Shown: positions 27,730 to 37,255, numbered from the stretch's first letter. The stretch is DNA of 37,255 nt from an uncultured Alphaproteobacteria bacterium (GCA_903902075.1 CAIUTH010000114.1:1-37255), one strand, 5' to 3'. Made by a program: numbers and translations. The notes: a model not told the origin generated them from the sequence alone.

Positions 27730-29310
27730 ATGCCCAAGGTCCTGATCGCCGACAAGCTCAGCCCCGCCGCCGTCGCCATCTTCAAGGAACGCGGCGTGGA
27801 TGCCGATGTGAAGACCGGCCTGTCCAAGGAAGAACTGCTCAAGATCGTCGACCAGTATGACGGCATCGCCATCCGCTCGGCCACCAAGCTGACCGCCGAT
27901 GTGCTGAAGGCCGCCAAGAACTTGAAGGTCGTGGGCCGCGCCGGCATCGGCGTGGACAATGTGGACATCCCCGCCGCCACCGCCGCCGGCGTGATCGTGA
28001 TGAACACGCCCTTCGGCAATTCCATCACCACCGCCGAACATGCCATCTCGCTGATGCTGGCGCTGGCGCGCGAACTGCCGGCGGCCAACGCCTCGACCCA
28101 GGCCGGCAAGTGGGAAAAGAACCGCTTCATGGGCGTGGAGATCACCGGCAAGGTTCTTGGCCTGATCGGCGCAGGCAATATCGGCTCCATCGTCGCCGAC
28201 CGCGCCAAGGGCCTGAAGATGCGCGTCATCGCGTTCGACCCCTATTTGTCGCAGGAACGCGCCAACGACCTGGGCGTCGAGAAGGTGGAGCTGAACGACC
28301 TTCTGGCCCGCGCCGACTTCATCACCCTGCATGTGCCGATGACGCCGGAAACCAAGAACATCCTGTCGGCTGACGCGCTGGCCAAGACCAAGAAAGGCGT
28401 GCGCATCATCAATTGTGCCCGCGGCGGCTTGATCGATGAAAACGCGCTGAAGGCGGCGATCGACAATGGCCATGTCGCCGGCGCGGCGCTGGACGTGTTC
28501 GAGGTTGAACCGGCCAAGGAAAACATCCTGTTTGGCAACGAAAAAGTCGTGGCCACGCCGCACCTGGGCGCCTCCACCACCGAGGCGCAGGAAAATGTCG
28601 CCCTGCAGGTGGCCGAACAGATTTCCGATTACCTGCTGACCGGCGCCATCACCAATGCGTTGAACATGCCGTCCATCTCGGCCAGCGAGGCGCAGAAGGT
28701 GCGCCCGTGGATTTCACTCGCCGAAAAGCTGGGTTCCTTTGCGGGCCAGCTCACCGGCACCAGCCTGACCGGCGTGGAGATTGTCTATGAAGGTACGCCC
28801 TCCATGCTCAACACCCGCGCACTGACCCAGGCGGCGCTGGCGGGCATGCTCAAGCCGATGCTCTCGGAAGTGAACATGGTCAATGCGCCGGTGATCGCCA
28901 AGGAACGCGGCATCAAGGTCAGCGAGACCCGCCGCGACGCCCAGGGCGTTTATGAAGGCTATATCAAGCTGGTGGTGAGCATGAGCGACGGTTCCACCCG
29001 CCGCGTCGCCGGCACCGTCTTCTCCGACGGCCGCCCGCGCCTGATCCAGATCAAGGACATCGGCCTGGACGCCGAGTTCGCGCCGCACATGTTCTATATC
29101 GTCAACGAGGACAAGCCGGGCTTCATCGGCAAGCTTGGCACCATCCTGGGCGATGCCAAGGTCAACATCGCCAACTTCACCTTGGGCCGCAGCGCGCCGG
29201 GACAGGACGCCATCGCCCTGATCGAAGTGGACGGACCGGTGCCGGCCGCGGTGGCCGAAGCTGTCGCCAAGCTGCCGCAAGTGAAACACGCCAAGCCGCT
29301 GGCGTTCTGA
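27730..29310 (+). CDS. serA: D-3-phosphoglycerate dehydrogenase (long form with ACT domain)
   Basis: 526 aa from ATG at 27730; GRAGIGVDNVDIPAAT, LGLIGAGNIGSIVADRAKGL, NCARGGLIDENAL, VATPHLGASTTEAQENVA, C-terminal ACT-like MFYIVNEDKPGFIGKLGTILGDAKVNIANFTLGR. Confidence 0.96.
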   Translation: MPKVLIADKLSPAAVAIFKERGVDADVKTGLSKEELLKIVDQYDGIAIRSATKLTADVLKAAKNLKVVGRAGIGVDNVDIPAATAAGVIVMNTPFGNSITTAEHAISLMLALARELPAANASTQAGKWEKNRFMGVEITGKVLGLIGAGNIGSIVADRAKGLKMRVIAFDPYLSQERANDLGVEKVELNDLLARADFITLHVPMTPETKNILSADALAKTKKGVRIINCARGGLIDENALKAAIDNGHVAGAALDVFEVEPAKENILFGNEKVVATPHLGASTTEAQENVALQVAEQISDYLLTGAITNALNMPSISASEAQKVRPWISLAEKLGSFAGQLTGTSLTGVEIVYEGTPSMLNTRALTQAALAGMLKPMLSEVNMVNAPVIAKERGIKVSETRRDAQGVYEGYIKLVVSMSDGSTRRVAGTVFSDGRPRLIQIKDIGLDAEFAPHMFYIVNEDKPGFIGKLGTILGDAKVNIANFTLGRSAPGQDAIALIEVDGPVPAAVAEAVAKLPQVKHAKPLAF

Positions 29311-29330
29311 TCGGCCAAACGCTTCAAACA

Positions 29331-29358
29331 AAAAGGGCGCCTCACGGCGCCCTTTTTT
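29331..29358. terminator. Rho-independent terminator downstream of serA
   Basis: AAAA-GGGCGCC-TCAC-GGCGCCC-TTTTTT: 7-bp perfect GC stem, 4-nt loop, T6 tract and upstream A-run (bidirectional). Confidence 0.92.
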
Positions 29359-29361
29359 ATT

Positions 29362-29706
29362 TCACGGCAAGGACGGGATCGGCAGACACTCCATCACCTC
29401 GACACTGTCGCCGGGAAAAATGGAGAAGTGGGGATGGCCCTCAAAGAGTTTCGCGGCCGCCTCATGGCTGTCGGCCTGCACGATGATGTATCCGGTCATG
29501 CGGTTGCGGATGTCGGCGATGCCATCATTTCCGATCTTCTTGGTCTTGCCCAAAGGTCCGCCGGACGTCACCACCGACGCTGCATGGTCGGCCATCCATT
29601 TGTGCCAGGCCGTCATGCCGCGCACCATCGTTGCCTGGTCGGGACGCTCGCCCGGCTCCATTCGCCCAATATAAATTCCGAGATAATTTTTCACGGAAAC
29701 CTCCAT
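29362..29706 (-). CDS. YciI family protein
   Basis: 114 aa; MVRGMTAWHKWMADHAASVVTSGGPLGKTKKI..GYIIVQADSHEAAAKLFEGHPHF. Confidence 0.8.
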   Translation of the reverse strand: MEVSVKNYLGIYIGRMEPGERPDQATMVRGMTAWHKWMADHAASVVTSGGPLGKTKKIGNDGIADIRNRMTGYIIVQADSHEAAAKLFEGHPHFSIFPGDSVEVMECLPIPSLP

Positions 29707-29733
29707 CAGCGGTCGGGAAATTGATCCTGAGCG

Positions 29734-30021
29734 TTATGCCCGGCTTTTGGCAATCGCCTCGTGATGGCGGATCACTTCCTTGACAATGAAGCCAAGGAAC
29801 TTCTCCGCGAAATCCGGGTCCAGCTTGGCGTCGGTGGCCAGCTTGCGCAGCCGCGCGATCTGGGCGGCCTCGCGCGCCGGATCGGCCGGCGGCAGGGCGT
29901 GGGTCGCCTTGAACTCGCCCACCGCCTGGGTGCACTTGAATCGTTCCGCCAGCATGTGAATCAGCGCCGCATCGATATTGTCGATACTGTCTCGCAGCCG
30001 CAGCAGTTCAGGATGGCTCAT
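29734..30021 (-). CDS. AroQ-type chorismate mutase
   Basis: 95 aa from ATG at 30021 (SD GGAG); LRLRDSIDNIDAALIHMLAERFKCTQAVGEFKA..EKFLGFIVKEVIRHHEAIA. Confidence 0.88.
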   Translation of the reverse strand: MSHPELLRLRDSIDNIDAALIHMLAERFKCTQAVGEFKATHALPPADPAREAAQIARLRKLATDAKLDPDFAEKFLGFIVKEVIRHHEAIAKSRA

Positions 30022-30124
30022 GGGGATCTCCGGTTGCCCATTGTTTAAGCCATGCCGCGCCTGCGGCCAAGACCACAGAAAGCAACGGCTTTTATCGGCA
30101 GGCGGAAAATGCTCTAAACCGGCC

Positions 30125-32725
30125 ATGACAATCGTGGAGCGCATTGTCGCTTTTTGCTGCCGTTGGCCCTGGGCCGTGATCGCTGCCAGCCTGCTTCTGG
30201 CGGGCGGCGCGGGCTGGTACACGACCCAGAATTTCGCCATGAACACCGACAGCGAGCAGCTGATCGATGCCAAGGTAGGCTGGCGCATGAAGCAGGCGCG
30301 CTTCGACGCCGCCTTCCCGCAGCAAAGCAACCTGACCCTGGTGGTGCTCGACGGCGCCACCCCGGAACTGGCCGAATCCGCCGCCGCGCGCCTGACCGAA
30401 AAGCTGAAGTCCAACAAGACCCTGTTCAATCGCGTGGAACGTCCCGACGGGGCCTTCTTCAACCAGAATGGCCTGCTGTTCCTTTCGCTCAAGGAAGTGC
30501 AGGACACCACCCAGCAATTGATCAAGGCCCAGCCTTTCCTGGGCGGGCTGGCGGCTGATCCTTCATTGCGCGGGATCATGACCAACCTGGACACGGTGCT
30601 GCTGGGCATTGGTGCGGGCCAGGCCAGCCTGGCCGACATCGACAAGCCGATGGCGCGCTTCGCCGAAGTGTTCGATGCCGCCGCCCGTGGCAAGACGGAC
30701 TTCATGTCCTGGCGATCGCTGATCACCGGCACCAAGCCCAGGCTGGAGGAAATCCGCCGCTTCATCGAGGTCAAGCCGCGGCTGGACTTCAATGCGCTGG
30801 AGCCGGGACTGGAAGCGAACGACCGCATCCGCGCCGAAGCCAAAGCACTGAACATCACGCCCGAGCATGGCGTGCGTCTGCGCCTGACCGGCCCGGTGCC
30901 GCTGTCGGATGAAGAGTTCGCCACCCTGACCGACCGGGCCGGGCTGATGGTGGGCGCCATGATGGGCGGGGTGCTGCTGACCCTGTGGCTGGCGCTGCGC
31001 AGCTTAAAGATCATCTTCGCCATCCTGGTCACCCTGTTCGTGGGCCTGGCCATCACAATGGGCCTGGGCCTGCTGGCGGTGGGCGTGTTCAACATCATCT
31101 CCATCGCCTTCATCGCGCTGTTCGTGGGATTGGGCGTGGATTTCGGCATCCAGTTCTCGGTGCGCTATCGCAGCGAACGCCACCGCGACGATGATCTGAT
31201 GCGGTCGCTGGCCGCCACCGGGCGCGGCGCGGGCACTCCCCTTGCCCTGGCCGCTGCCGCCACCGCCGCCGGTTTCTTCTCGTTCCTGCCCACCACCTAT
31301 ACCGGCGTCGCCGAACTGGGAAAGGTCGCCGGCATCGGCATGATCGTGGCCTTCCTGCTCTCGATCACCATGCTGCCGGCGCTGATCATGGAGCTCAATC
31401 CGCCGGGCGAATTCGAGGATGTCGGTTTCAAGAGCCTGGGCCGCCTGGACGATTTCATGACAAAGCACCGCAAGAACGTGCTGCGCATCGCGGCAGGCCT
31501 GGGTGTCGTATCTCTGGGGCTGATGGCCTTTGTGCAATTCGATTCCAATCCGCTGGACCTGCGCAGTCCCAAGGTGGAGTCGGTGTCGACATTGTTCGAC
31601 CTGATGAAGAATCCCCTGACCTCGCCCAACACCATCGACGTACAGGCCTTGTCGATGACCGACGCGGATTCAGTTGCCGCCCGCATCCGCCAGGAACCGC
31701 TTGTGGGCGAAACGCTGACCTTGTCCAGCTTCGTTCCCGATCAGCAAACGGAAAAGCTGGCACTGATCGCCGACGCCAATACCCTGCTGGATGCCACCAT
31801 CAATCCGTTTGAAGTCGCAGCACCGCCCAGCGATGCCCAGACTATGGCCGCCTTCAAGACCACGGCGCAAAAGCTGCGCGACGCGGCAAGCGGCAAACAG
31901 GACAAGCCGGCGCAGGATGCGCGCCGCCTCGCCGATGCGCTGGACGCGACGGTGAAAGCCGGACCGGGCGCGTTGGGCCGCGCCCGCGAAGCCTTTGTGC
32001 CCGGCCTCAAGACCATGCTGGCGCAGGTTTCGGATTCGCTGAAAGCCGCACCCGTCTCGATCCAGACCATGCCGGCCGAGTTCCGCGCCAATTGGGTTGC
32101 GCCCGATGGCACCGCCCGCATCCAGGTTTTCCCCAAGGACACAAGCGGCACGCCCGCCTCCTTGTCGGCTTTCTCCGATCAGGTGCTGAGCGTGGCGCCC
32201 CAGGCCACCGGCGCGCCCATCTCGATCCGCGAATCCGGCAAGACCATCGTGGGCGCCTTTGCCGAAGCCGGCGTGCTGTCCTTCATCGTCATCATTATCC
32301 TGCTGGTGCTGGTGCTGCGCAGCGTCCATGACGTGCTCATGACCCTGGCGCCGCTGGTGCTGTCGGGCCTGCTGACCTTGGCGACCTGCGTGGTGCTGGG
32401 GCTGCGGCTGAACTTCGCCAATGTCATCGCCCTGCCGCTGCTGCTGGGCATCGGGGTGGCGTTCAACATCTATTTCGTGGTGGCCTGGCGCCACGGCCAG
32501 CGCTGCTTCCTGGCGTCCAGCCTGACCCGCGCGGTGATCTTCTCGGCCGCCACCACGGCTTCAGGCTTCGGCACCCTGTGGCTCAGCATTCATCCAGGCA
32601 CCGCCAGCATGGGCGAGCTGCTGATGATCTCGCTGGGCTGGGTGCTGGCGACCACGCTGTTCCTGTCGCCAGCATTGCTCGGCGCGCCGCAGCACAGCCT
32701 TCAGTTCAACGATCCGGAAGTGTGA
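30125..32725 (+). CDS. hpnN: HpnN-like RND family transporter (hopanoid-associated)
   Basis: 866 aa from ATG at 30125; two RND halves (e.g. FIALFVGLGVDFGIQFSVRYRSERHR; LPLLLGIGVAFNIYFVVAWRHG); adjacent to hpnM/hpnH. Confidence 0.85.
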   Translation: MTIVERIVAFCCRWPWAVIAASLLLAGGAGWYTTQNFAMNTDSEQLIDAKVGWRMKQARFDAAFPQQSNLTLVVLDGATPELAESAAARLTEKLKSNKTLFNRVERPDGAFFNQNGLLFLSLKEVQDTTQQLIKAQPFLGGLAADPSLRGIMTNLDTVLLGIGAGQASLADIDKPMARFAEVFDAAARGKTDFMSWRSLITGTKPRLEEIRRFIEVKPRLDFNALEPGLEANDRIRAEAKALNITPEHGVRLRLTGPVPLSDEEFATLTDRAGLMVGAMMGGVLLTLWLALRSLKIIFAILVTLFVGLAITMGLGLLAVGVFNIISIAFIALFVGLGVDFGIQFSVRYRSERHRDDDLMRSLAATGRGAGTPLALAAAATAAGFFSFLPTTYTGVAELGKVAGIGMIVAFLLSITMLPALIMELNPPGEFEDVGFKSLGRLDDFMTKHRKNVLRIAAGLGVVSLGLMAFVQFDSNPLDLRSPKVESVSTLFDLMKNPLTSPNTIDVQALSMTDADSVAARIRQEPLVGETLTLSSFVPDQQTEKLALIADANTLLDATINPFEVAAPPSDAQTMAAFKTTAQKLRDAASGKQDKPAQDARRLADALDATVKAGPGALGRAREAFVPGLKTMLAQVSDSLKAAPVSIQTMPAEFRANWVAPDGTARIQVFPKDTSGTPASLSAFSDQVLSVAPQATGAPISIRESGKTIVGAFAEAGVLSFIVIIILLVLVLRSVHDVLMTLAPLVLSGLLTLATCVVLGLRLNFANVIALPLLLGIGVAFNIYFVVAWRHGQRCFLASSLTRAVIFSAATTASGFGTLWLSIHPGTASMGELLMISLGWVLATTLFLSPALLGAPQHSLQFNDPEV

Positions 32726-32734
32726 GGCGGATCA

Positions 32735-32759
32735 GCGAAAGGTCCAGTGGACCTTTCGC
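32735..32759. terminator. Perfect hairpin between convergent hpnN and hpnM
   Basis: GCGAAAGGTCC-AGT-GGACCTTTCGC: 11-bp perfect stem, 3-nt loop, no U-tract; likely transcriptional 3' end structure. Confidence 0.5.
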
Positions 32760-32809
32760 CCGCCGAACGCCAAGCCGCGAAGCGGCGCGGCAGGCCGTTT
32801 AGGCTCGAT

Positions 32810-33430
32810 CTAACCGAGCATCTGATCCGTCAAAGCGTTAATGCGCTTGGCTAGCGCTTGCGGACCACCGCTCGCCAAAGTGGCGGCGAAGTCGGACCGC
32901 TTCTGGGCCATCTGGCTGATATTGCCGGCCAGATATACATCCGTGACCTTCCAGTCCGAGCCCACCTGATGCAGGCGGTAATTGAAGGCGATGGTGTCGT
33001 TGGCGCTCTTCATCGTGCTTTTCACGAAATGGTCGCTGCCGCGCGTCACCGAGGCCGGATCAACGATGAACTTCTCGCCGCCATAGGAATCGAAGCTCTT
33101 GGCATAGTTGGCGATGGTCATGCGGCTGAAGGCATCGATCAGCGCCTTCTTGTCGGCATCCGAAAGGCCGGCCCATGTGGGGCCGATAGCCGTGGCGGTC
33201 ATGGCCGGAAGATCGAAGGCCTTTTCCACCGCGGGCTTGAGCTTGTCATAGCGCGACTTGGCCGTGCCGCCGGCCTTCATCGACGCCGTCAGGACGTCAT
33301 AGAAACCCTGCACCTGCGCCACCGACGGGTCGGCGGCCTGGGCCTGGGCGGCGGAAATCGGGAACGCGGTCAAGACGGGGGCGGCGGCCAGCATCAGGCC
33401 CAGCGAAACGGACTTCAAAATAGGGTTCAT
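32810..33430 (-). CDS. hpnM: HpnM / MlaC (Ttg2D)-like periplasmic phospholipid-binding protein
   Basis: 206 aa; signal peptide; FYDVLTASMKAG..KLKPAVEKAFDLPAMTATAIGPTWAGLSDADKKALIDAFSRMTIANYAKSFDSYGGEKF..KVTDVYLAGNISQM. Confidence 0.86.
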   Translation of the reverse strand: MNPILKSVSLGLMLAAAPVLTAFPISAAQAQAADPSVAQVQGFYDVLTASMKAGGTAKSRYDKLKPAVEKAFDLPAMTATAIGPTWAGLSDADKKALIDAFSRMTIANYAKSFDSYGGEKFIVDPASVTRGSDHFVKSTMKSANDTIAFNYRLHQVGSDWKVTDVYLAGNISQMAQKRSDFAATLASGGPQALAKRINALTDQMLG

Positions 33431-33575
33431 CGAAATCTCCTTTGCCTCCGGTCTAACGCACGAAAGCTGAATGGGACCCGAACAATGGGGTAAAAATTCG
33501 CCCTATTCTTGGCTTTTCGCCCCGATCCGGTCCAGCAAACAGATGTCGCGAGGTGTCGCAGTTCCGGCAGGAGAC

Positions 33576-34496
33576 CTATGCGTCCCGGTCCAACAGGAAA
33601 AATGGCAGGGCCGACAATTCTGGCGCCTTGGCGGCATAGTGCCCCAGGGCTTCGACGGCGCGGCGGGCGCGCCTTTCCGCTTCGGCACGCGCACCGTCCA
33701 GGCCCAGCAAGGTGACCAGGGTCTGCTTGCCCATGTCGGCATCCTTGCCGACCGCCTTGCCGGTTTTTTCGGCCGTGGACGTCACGTCCAGCAGGTCGTC
33801 GGTGATCTGGAACACCACGCCCATATCCTCGGCATAGGCTTTCAGCCGGGCGCGGGTCTCGGCATCCGCCTGGCCCAGGATGGGTCCGGCCTCGCATGAG
33901 AATTCAAACAGCTGGCCGGTCTTGCGCCGCTGCAGGTCGATCACGTCTTCGACGCCGAAGCTCTTGTCGGCCAGCATGTCGATGATCTGGCCCCCGATCA
34001 TGCCGCTATGGCCTGAAGCTTCGGCCAGCCGCGCGATCAGCGCGCAGCGCACATCGGCGCTCGGATGGGTGCGGGCGTCGGCCAGGACCTCGAAGGCGAT
34101 GGTGAGCAGCGCATCGCCCGCCAGCACCGCCGTCATCTCGTCGAAGGCGATATGGGTGGTGGGACGGCCGCGGCGCAAATCGTCATCGTCCATGCAGGGC
34201 AGATCGTCATGCACCAGGGAGTAGGTATGCAGCGCCTCTATCGCCGCGCCGACCCGAAGGCTGCGCGAATCATCTACACTGAACAGCCGGGCCGAATGCA
34301 GCACCAGGAAGGGCCGCAGCCGCTTGCCCCCCGCCATGATGGCATAGCGCATGGCCTCCTGGACCCGGGCTTGGCGCCCCGAGGGCTGGGGCAGGACCGC
34401 ATCCAGGCTGGCATCCACCAGCTTGGCGCTGGCGGCGATGGCCGGGGCCAGCTGGGAAACAGCCGCCCTGGCGGTCTGGATAACGCTGTCTGACAC
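33576..34496 (-). CDS. ispA: Polyprenyl (farnesyl/geranyl) diphosphate synthase
   Basis: 306 aa; AGGKRLRPFLVLHSARLF, LVHDDLPCMDDDDLRRGRPTTH (FARM), FQITDDLLDVTSTAEKTGKAVGKD (SARM). Confidence 0.93.
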   Translation of the reverse strand: MSDSVIQTARAAVSQLAPAIAASAKLVDASLDAVLPQPSGRQARVQEAMRYAIMAGGKRLRPFLVLHSARLFSVDDSRSLRVGAAIEALHTYSLVHDDLPCMDDDDLRRGRPTTHIAFDEMTAVLAGDALLTIAFEVLADARTHPSADVRCALIARLAEASGHSGMIGGQIIDMLADKSFGVEDVIDLQRRKTGQLFEFSCEAGPILGQADAETRARLKAYAEDMGVVFQITDDLLDVTSTAEKTGKAVGKDADMGKQTLVTLLGLDGARAEAERRARRAVEALGHYAAKAPELSALPFFLLDRDA

Positions 34497-34721
34497 GATT
34501 TTGGCCCCCGGTTCGGACCGCTTTTAGCCCCGAAACTGCCCGGCTTGCCAGCCGGTTTCCAGCGAGTTCCCGTTACATTTCACCGCCCCCCTTTCGGGGG
34601 GCTGTTATCCATGTCTTCGAAAGGGTTGCACCCCCTATCCCGAAAGGCGAAAATGGCTATGTTGCAGCGCCGTAAAGGGTAGCCGGGGCGGCCACCTTCC
34701 ACCCCTGAACTAGGGACCGAC

Positions 34722-35645
34722 ATGCGAGTCATTCTTGCCCAGCCGCGCGGCTTCTGTGCCGGTGTCGTGCGCGCCATCGATATCGTGGAAAAGGCGCTCG
34801 ATAAGTATGGTGAGCCCGTCTATGTGCGCCACGAGATCGTGCACAACAAGCATGTCGTGGACACGCTCAAGAACAAGGGCGCCCGCTTTGTCGAAGAACT
34901 GGACGAAGTGCCCGAAGGCGCCGTCACCGTATTCAGCGCCCATGGCGTGCCCCAGTCGGTGGTGAAGACCGCAGCAGCCCGCGGGCTGCCGGTTCTGGAC
35001 GCCACATGCCCGCTGGTTTCCAAGGTGCACAACCAGGGCAAGCGTTATGTCGCCCACGGCCGCACCCTGATCCTGATCGGCCATGCCGGCCATCCCGAAG
35101 TCGAGGGCACCATGGGCCAGGTCGGCGCGCCGGTGACCCTGGTGCAGAACGAGGCCGATGTCGCCACCCTGGCCATCCCGCCGGAAACCCCGGTCGCCTA
35201 CATCACCCAGACCACCCTTTCCATCGACGACACCAAGGGCATCATCGTCGCCCTGAAGAAGCGCTTCAGCGACATCGTAGGCCCCGAAACCTCCGACATC
35301 TGCTACGCGACCCAGAACCGCCAGACTTCGGTGCGGGAACTGGCCAAGATCGCGGATGTGATCCTGGTGGTGGGCGCGGCCAACAGCTCCAACTCCAACC
35401 GCTTGCGCGAGATCGGCCTGGAAGAAGGCATTCCGTCCTACCTGATCAATGACGGCAGCGAGCTGAAGGCGGAATGGGTGCGCGGCAAGGAAGTGGTCGG
35501 CCTGACTGCCGGCGCGTCCGCCCCCGAAGAACTGGTGCGCCACGTGATCGAAGCCCTGGGCGAGATCGAAGACGTGGAAGTGGAACAGATGGACGGCAAG
35601 AAGGAACATATCGAGTTCCGTCTTCCCGCCGAATTGAGGGCTTAA
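34722..35645 (+). CDS. ispH: 4-hydroxy-3-methylbut-2-enyl diphosphate reductase
   Basis: 307 aa; [70 protein letters not shown]. Confidence 0.97.
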   Translation: MRVILAQPRGFCAGVVRAIDIVEKALDKYGEPVYVRHEIVHNKHVVDTLKNKGARFVEELDEVPEGAVTVFSAHGVPQSVVKTAAARGLPVLDATCPLVSKVHNQGKRYVAHGRTLILIGHAGHPEVEGTMGQVGAPVTLVQNEADVATLAIPPETPVAYITQTTLSIDDTKGIIVALKKRFSDIVGPETSDICYATQNRQTSVRELAKIADVILVVGAANSSNSNRLREIGLEEGIPSYLINDGSELKAEWVRGKEVVGLTAGASAPEELVRHVIEALGEIEDVEVEQMDGKKEHIEFRLPAELRA

Positions 35646-35649
35646 AGCT

Positions 35650-36795
35650 ATGGGACTTCCCTTCCGCCAGGCCGCCAAGATCGGCGCCTATGTCGTCAAG
35701 AAGCAGCTGTCGGGCAAGAAGTACCCGCTGGTGCTGATGCTGGAGCCGCTGTTCCGCTGCAACCTGGCCTGTGCCGGCTGCGGCAAGATCGATTATCCCG
35801 ACGAGATTTTGAATCAGCGCATGTCCTATGAGCAGTGCATGCAGGCGATCGACGATTGCGGCGCCCCCGCCGTCTCCATCGCCGGCGGCGAGCCCCTGCT
35901 TCACCGCGACATGGCCAAGATCGTGGAAGGCTATATCGCGCGCGACAAGTTCGTCATCCTGTGCACCAACGCGCTCCTGCTGGCCAAGAAGATCGACCAG
36001 TACAAGCCGCACCCGAATTTCACCTGGTCCATCCACCTGGACGGCGACAAGGGCATGCACGACAAGTCGGTGTGCCAGGACGGCACCTATGACCGCGCCA
36101 TTGCAGCCATCAAGCTGGCCAAGTCCAAGGGCTTCCGCACCCAGATCAACTGCACCCTGTTCGACGGCACCGACCCGGAACGCACCGCCAAGTTCTTCGA
36201 CGAGATGATGGCGATGGGCGTTGACGGCATGACCGTGTCGCCGGGCTATGCCTATGAGCGCGCGCCCGACCAGCAGCACTTCCTGAACCGCGAACGGACC
36301 AAGAAGATGTTCCGCGACATTCTGAGCCGCGGCAATGGCGGCAAGAACTGGGAGTTCACCAATTCCAGCCTGTTCATGGACTTCCTGGCGGGCAACCAGA
36401 CCTATGAATGCACGCCCTGGTCCATGCCGCTGCTGACTGTGTTCGGCTGGCAGAAGCCCTGCTACCTGCTCGGCGAGGGCTATGCCGCGACCTTCCAGGA
36501 ACTGATGGAAGGCACCGAATGGGAAAAGTACGGCGTCGGCAAGTATGAGAAATGCGCCAACTGCATGGTGCATTGCGGCTTCGAAGGCACCGCCGCCACC
36601 GACGCGATCAAGCATCCGCTCAAGATGCTGCCGATCCTGATGAAGGGCATCCGGACCGACGGTCCGATGGCGCCGGAAATCGACCTGTCAAACCAGCGTC
36701 CGGCCGAGTTCACATTCTCGCGTCATGTCGAGCACAAGATGTCACAGATCAAGGCCGGCAATTCCAACACCACAGAGGTCGAGGCAGCGGAGTAG
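35650..36795 (+). CDS. hpnH: HpnH, adenosylhopane synthase (radical SAM)
   Basis: 381 aa; LEPLFRCNLACAGCGKIDYP (CxxxCxxC), SIAGGEPLLHRDM, SIHLDGDKGMHD; 4 nt after ispH. Confidence 0.95.
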   Translation: MGLPFRQAAKIGAYVVKKQLSGKKYPLVLMLEPLFRCNLACAGCGKIDYPDEILNQRMSYEQCMQAIDDCGAPAVSIAGGEPLLHRDMAKIVEGYIARDKFVILCTNALLLAKKIDQYKPHPNFTWSIHLDGDKGMHDKSVCQDGTYDRAIAAIKLAKSKGFRTQINCTLFDGTDPERTAKFFDEMMAMGVDGMTVSPGYAYERAPDQQHFLNRERTKKMFRDILSRGNGGKNWEFTNSSLFMDFLAGNQTYECTPWSMPLLTVFGWQKPCYLLGEGYAATFQELMEGTEWEKYGVGKYEKCANCMVHCGFEGTAATDAIKHPLKMLPILMKGIRTDGPMAPEIDLSNQRPAEFTFSRHVEHKMSQIKAGNSNTTEVEAAE

Positions 36796-37255
36796 TTCCG
36801 CGAACGCCTTATTGGACGCCCGTGCCGTGCGGATCAGCGCCGGCACCTGATTTGGTTTTCTGAGCAACGACCCCAGCACCCGCCCGATGGCGATGCCGCC
36901 GTCCGGCTTCATCGCGACCAGCGCCGCCGGTGGCAGCACATGGGTTGCATCATCCGAAATGATGCGCAGCCCTGCCAGCGGCAGGTTGCGTAAGTGCGCG
37001 AAACGGGCGGCAATCTGGGATTCCATGTCCACCGCCAGCGCGCCGGTGGCTTCATGCAGGCCGGACTTGGTATCGGCCCTTTCGATAATAACGTCGCTGC
37101 CGAACAGCGTGCCCTGATGGGCATCCGGCAGACGCGACACCAGCCGGTTGCGCCATCCGGCATGGCAATCCCAGCTTTCCGCGCCGGTCATGACCTTTTC
37201 GGCGATCACCACATCGCCGACTTTCAGGTGCGGTGACAGCGCGCCGGCCAGGCCG
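36742..37255 (-). CDS. hpnG: HpnG-like hopanoid phosphorylase/nucleosidase, 5' end beyond window
   Basis: Open to the window edge on the minus strand (..GLAGALSPHLKVGDVVIAEKVMTGAESWDC..ALAVDMESQIAARFA); nucleosidase-type AVDMES motif; overlaps the hpnH 3' end. Confidence 0.82.
   Translation of the reverse strand, partial: GLAGALSPHLKVGDVVIAEKVMTGAESWDCHAGWRNRLVSRLPDAHQGTLFGSDVIIERADTKSGLHEATGALAVDMESQIAARFAHLRNLPLAGLRIISDDATHVLPPAALVAMKPDGGIAIGRVLGSLLRKPNQVPALIRTARASNKAFAELLRCLDLCGVGIAGLDL

Overview
This is a gene-dense, GC-rich chromosomal window, most likely alphaproteobacterial (inference from CheR/CheY/ChpT, EipA, RpoH and hopanoid genes). It reads as mostly core and housekeeping DNA rather than a mobile island. 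From left to right: a chpT-cheY-cheR block (minus strand); cysQ; an EipA/DUF1134 protein; a 61-aa protein made of tandem pentads; secF without an adjacent secD; two secreted cupin-like proteins; an MFS transporter; an NTF2-like protein; a Tat-type amidase; and a GMC oxidoreductase with a Cys cluster. Next come a 937-aa RTX metalloprotease with five long tandem repeats, a VOC protein, and a run of an unknown secreted protein, a Tat-signal SelA-like PLP enzyme and a CysK-like enzyme. These are followed by a two-gene minus-strand unit whose first ORF has an in-frame TGA, tRNA-Glu(CTC), DUF6894, a JAMM peptidase, a membrane protein, rluD, rpoH, a PhzF-like protein, DUF3775, serC-sseB-serA, YciI, chorismate mutase, and an isoprenoid/hopanoid segment (hpnN, hpnM, ispA, ispH-hpnH, partial hpnG). 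I did not find a clearly new multi-gene defence or mobile system. The best leads are: (i) tandem CtrA-type boxes with an embedded GANTC site upstream of chpT; (ii) sseB placed between serC and serA; (iii) the exported SelA-like/CysK-like gene run; (iv) the pentad microprotein; (v) recent homogenisation of protease repeats; (vi) mutually exclusive helices upstream of ispH. All functional names come from reading translated sequences by eye; no database search was run.
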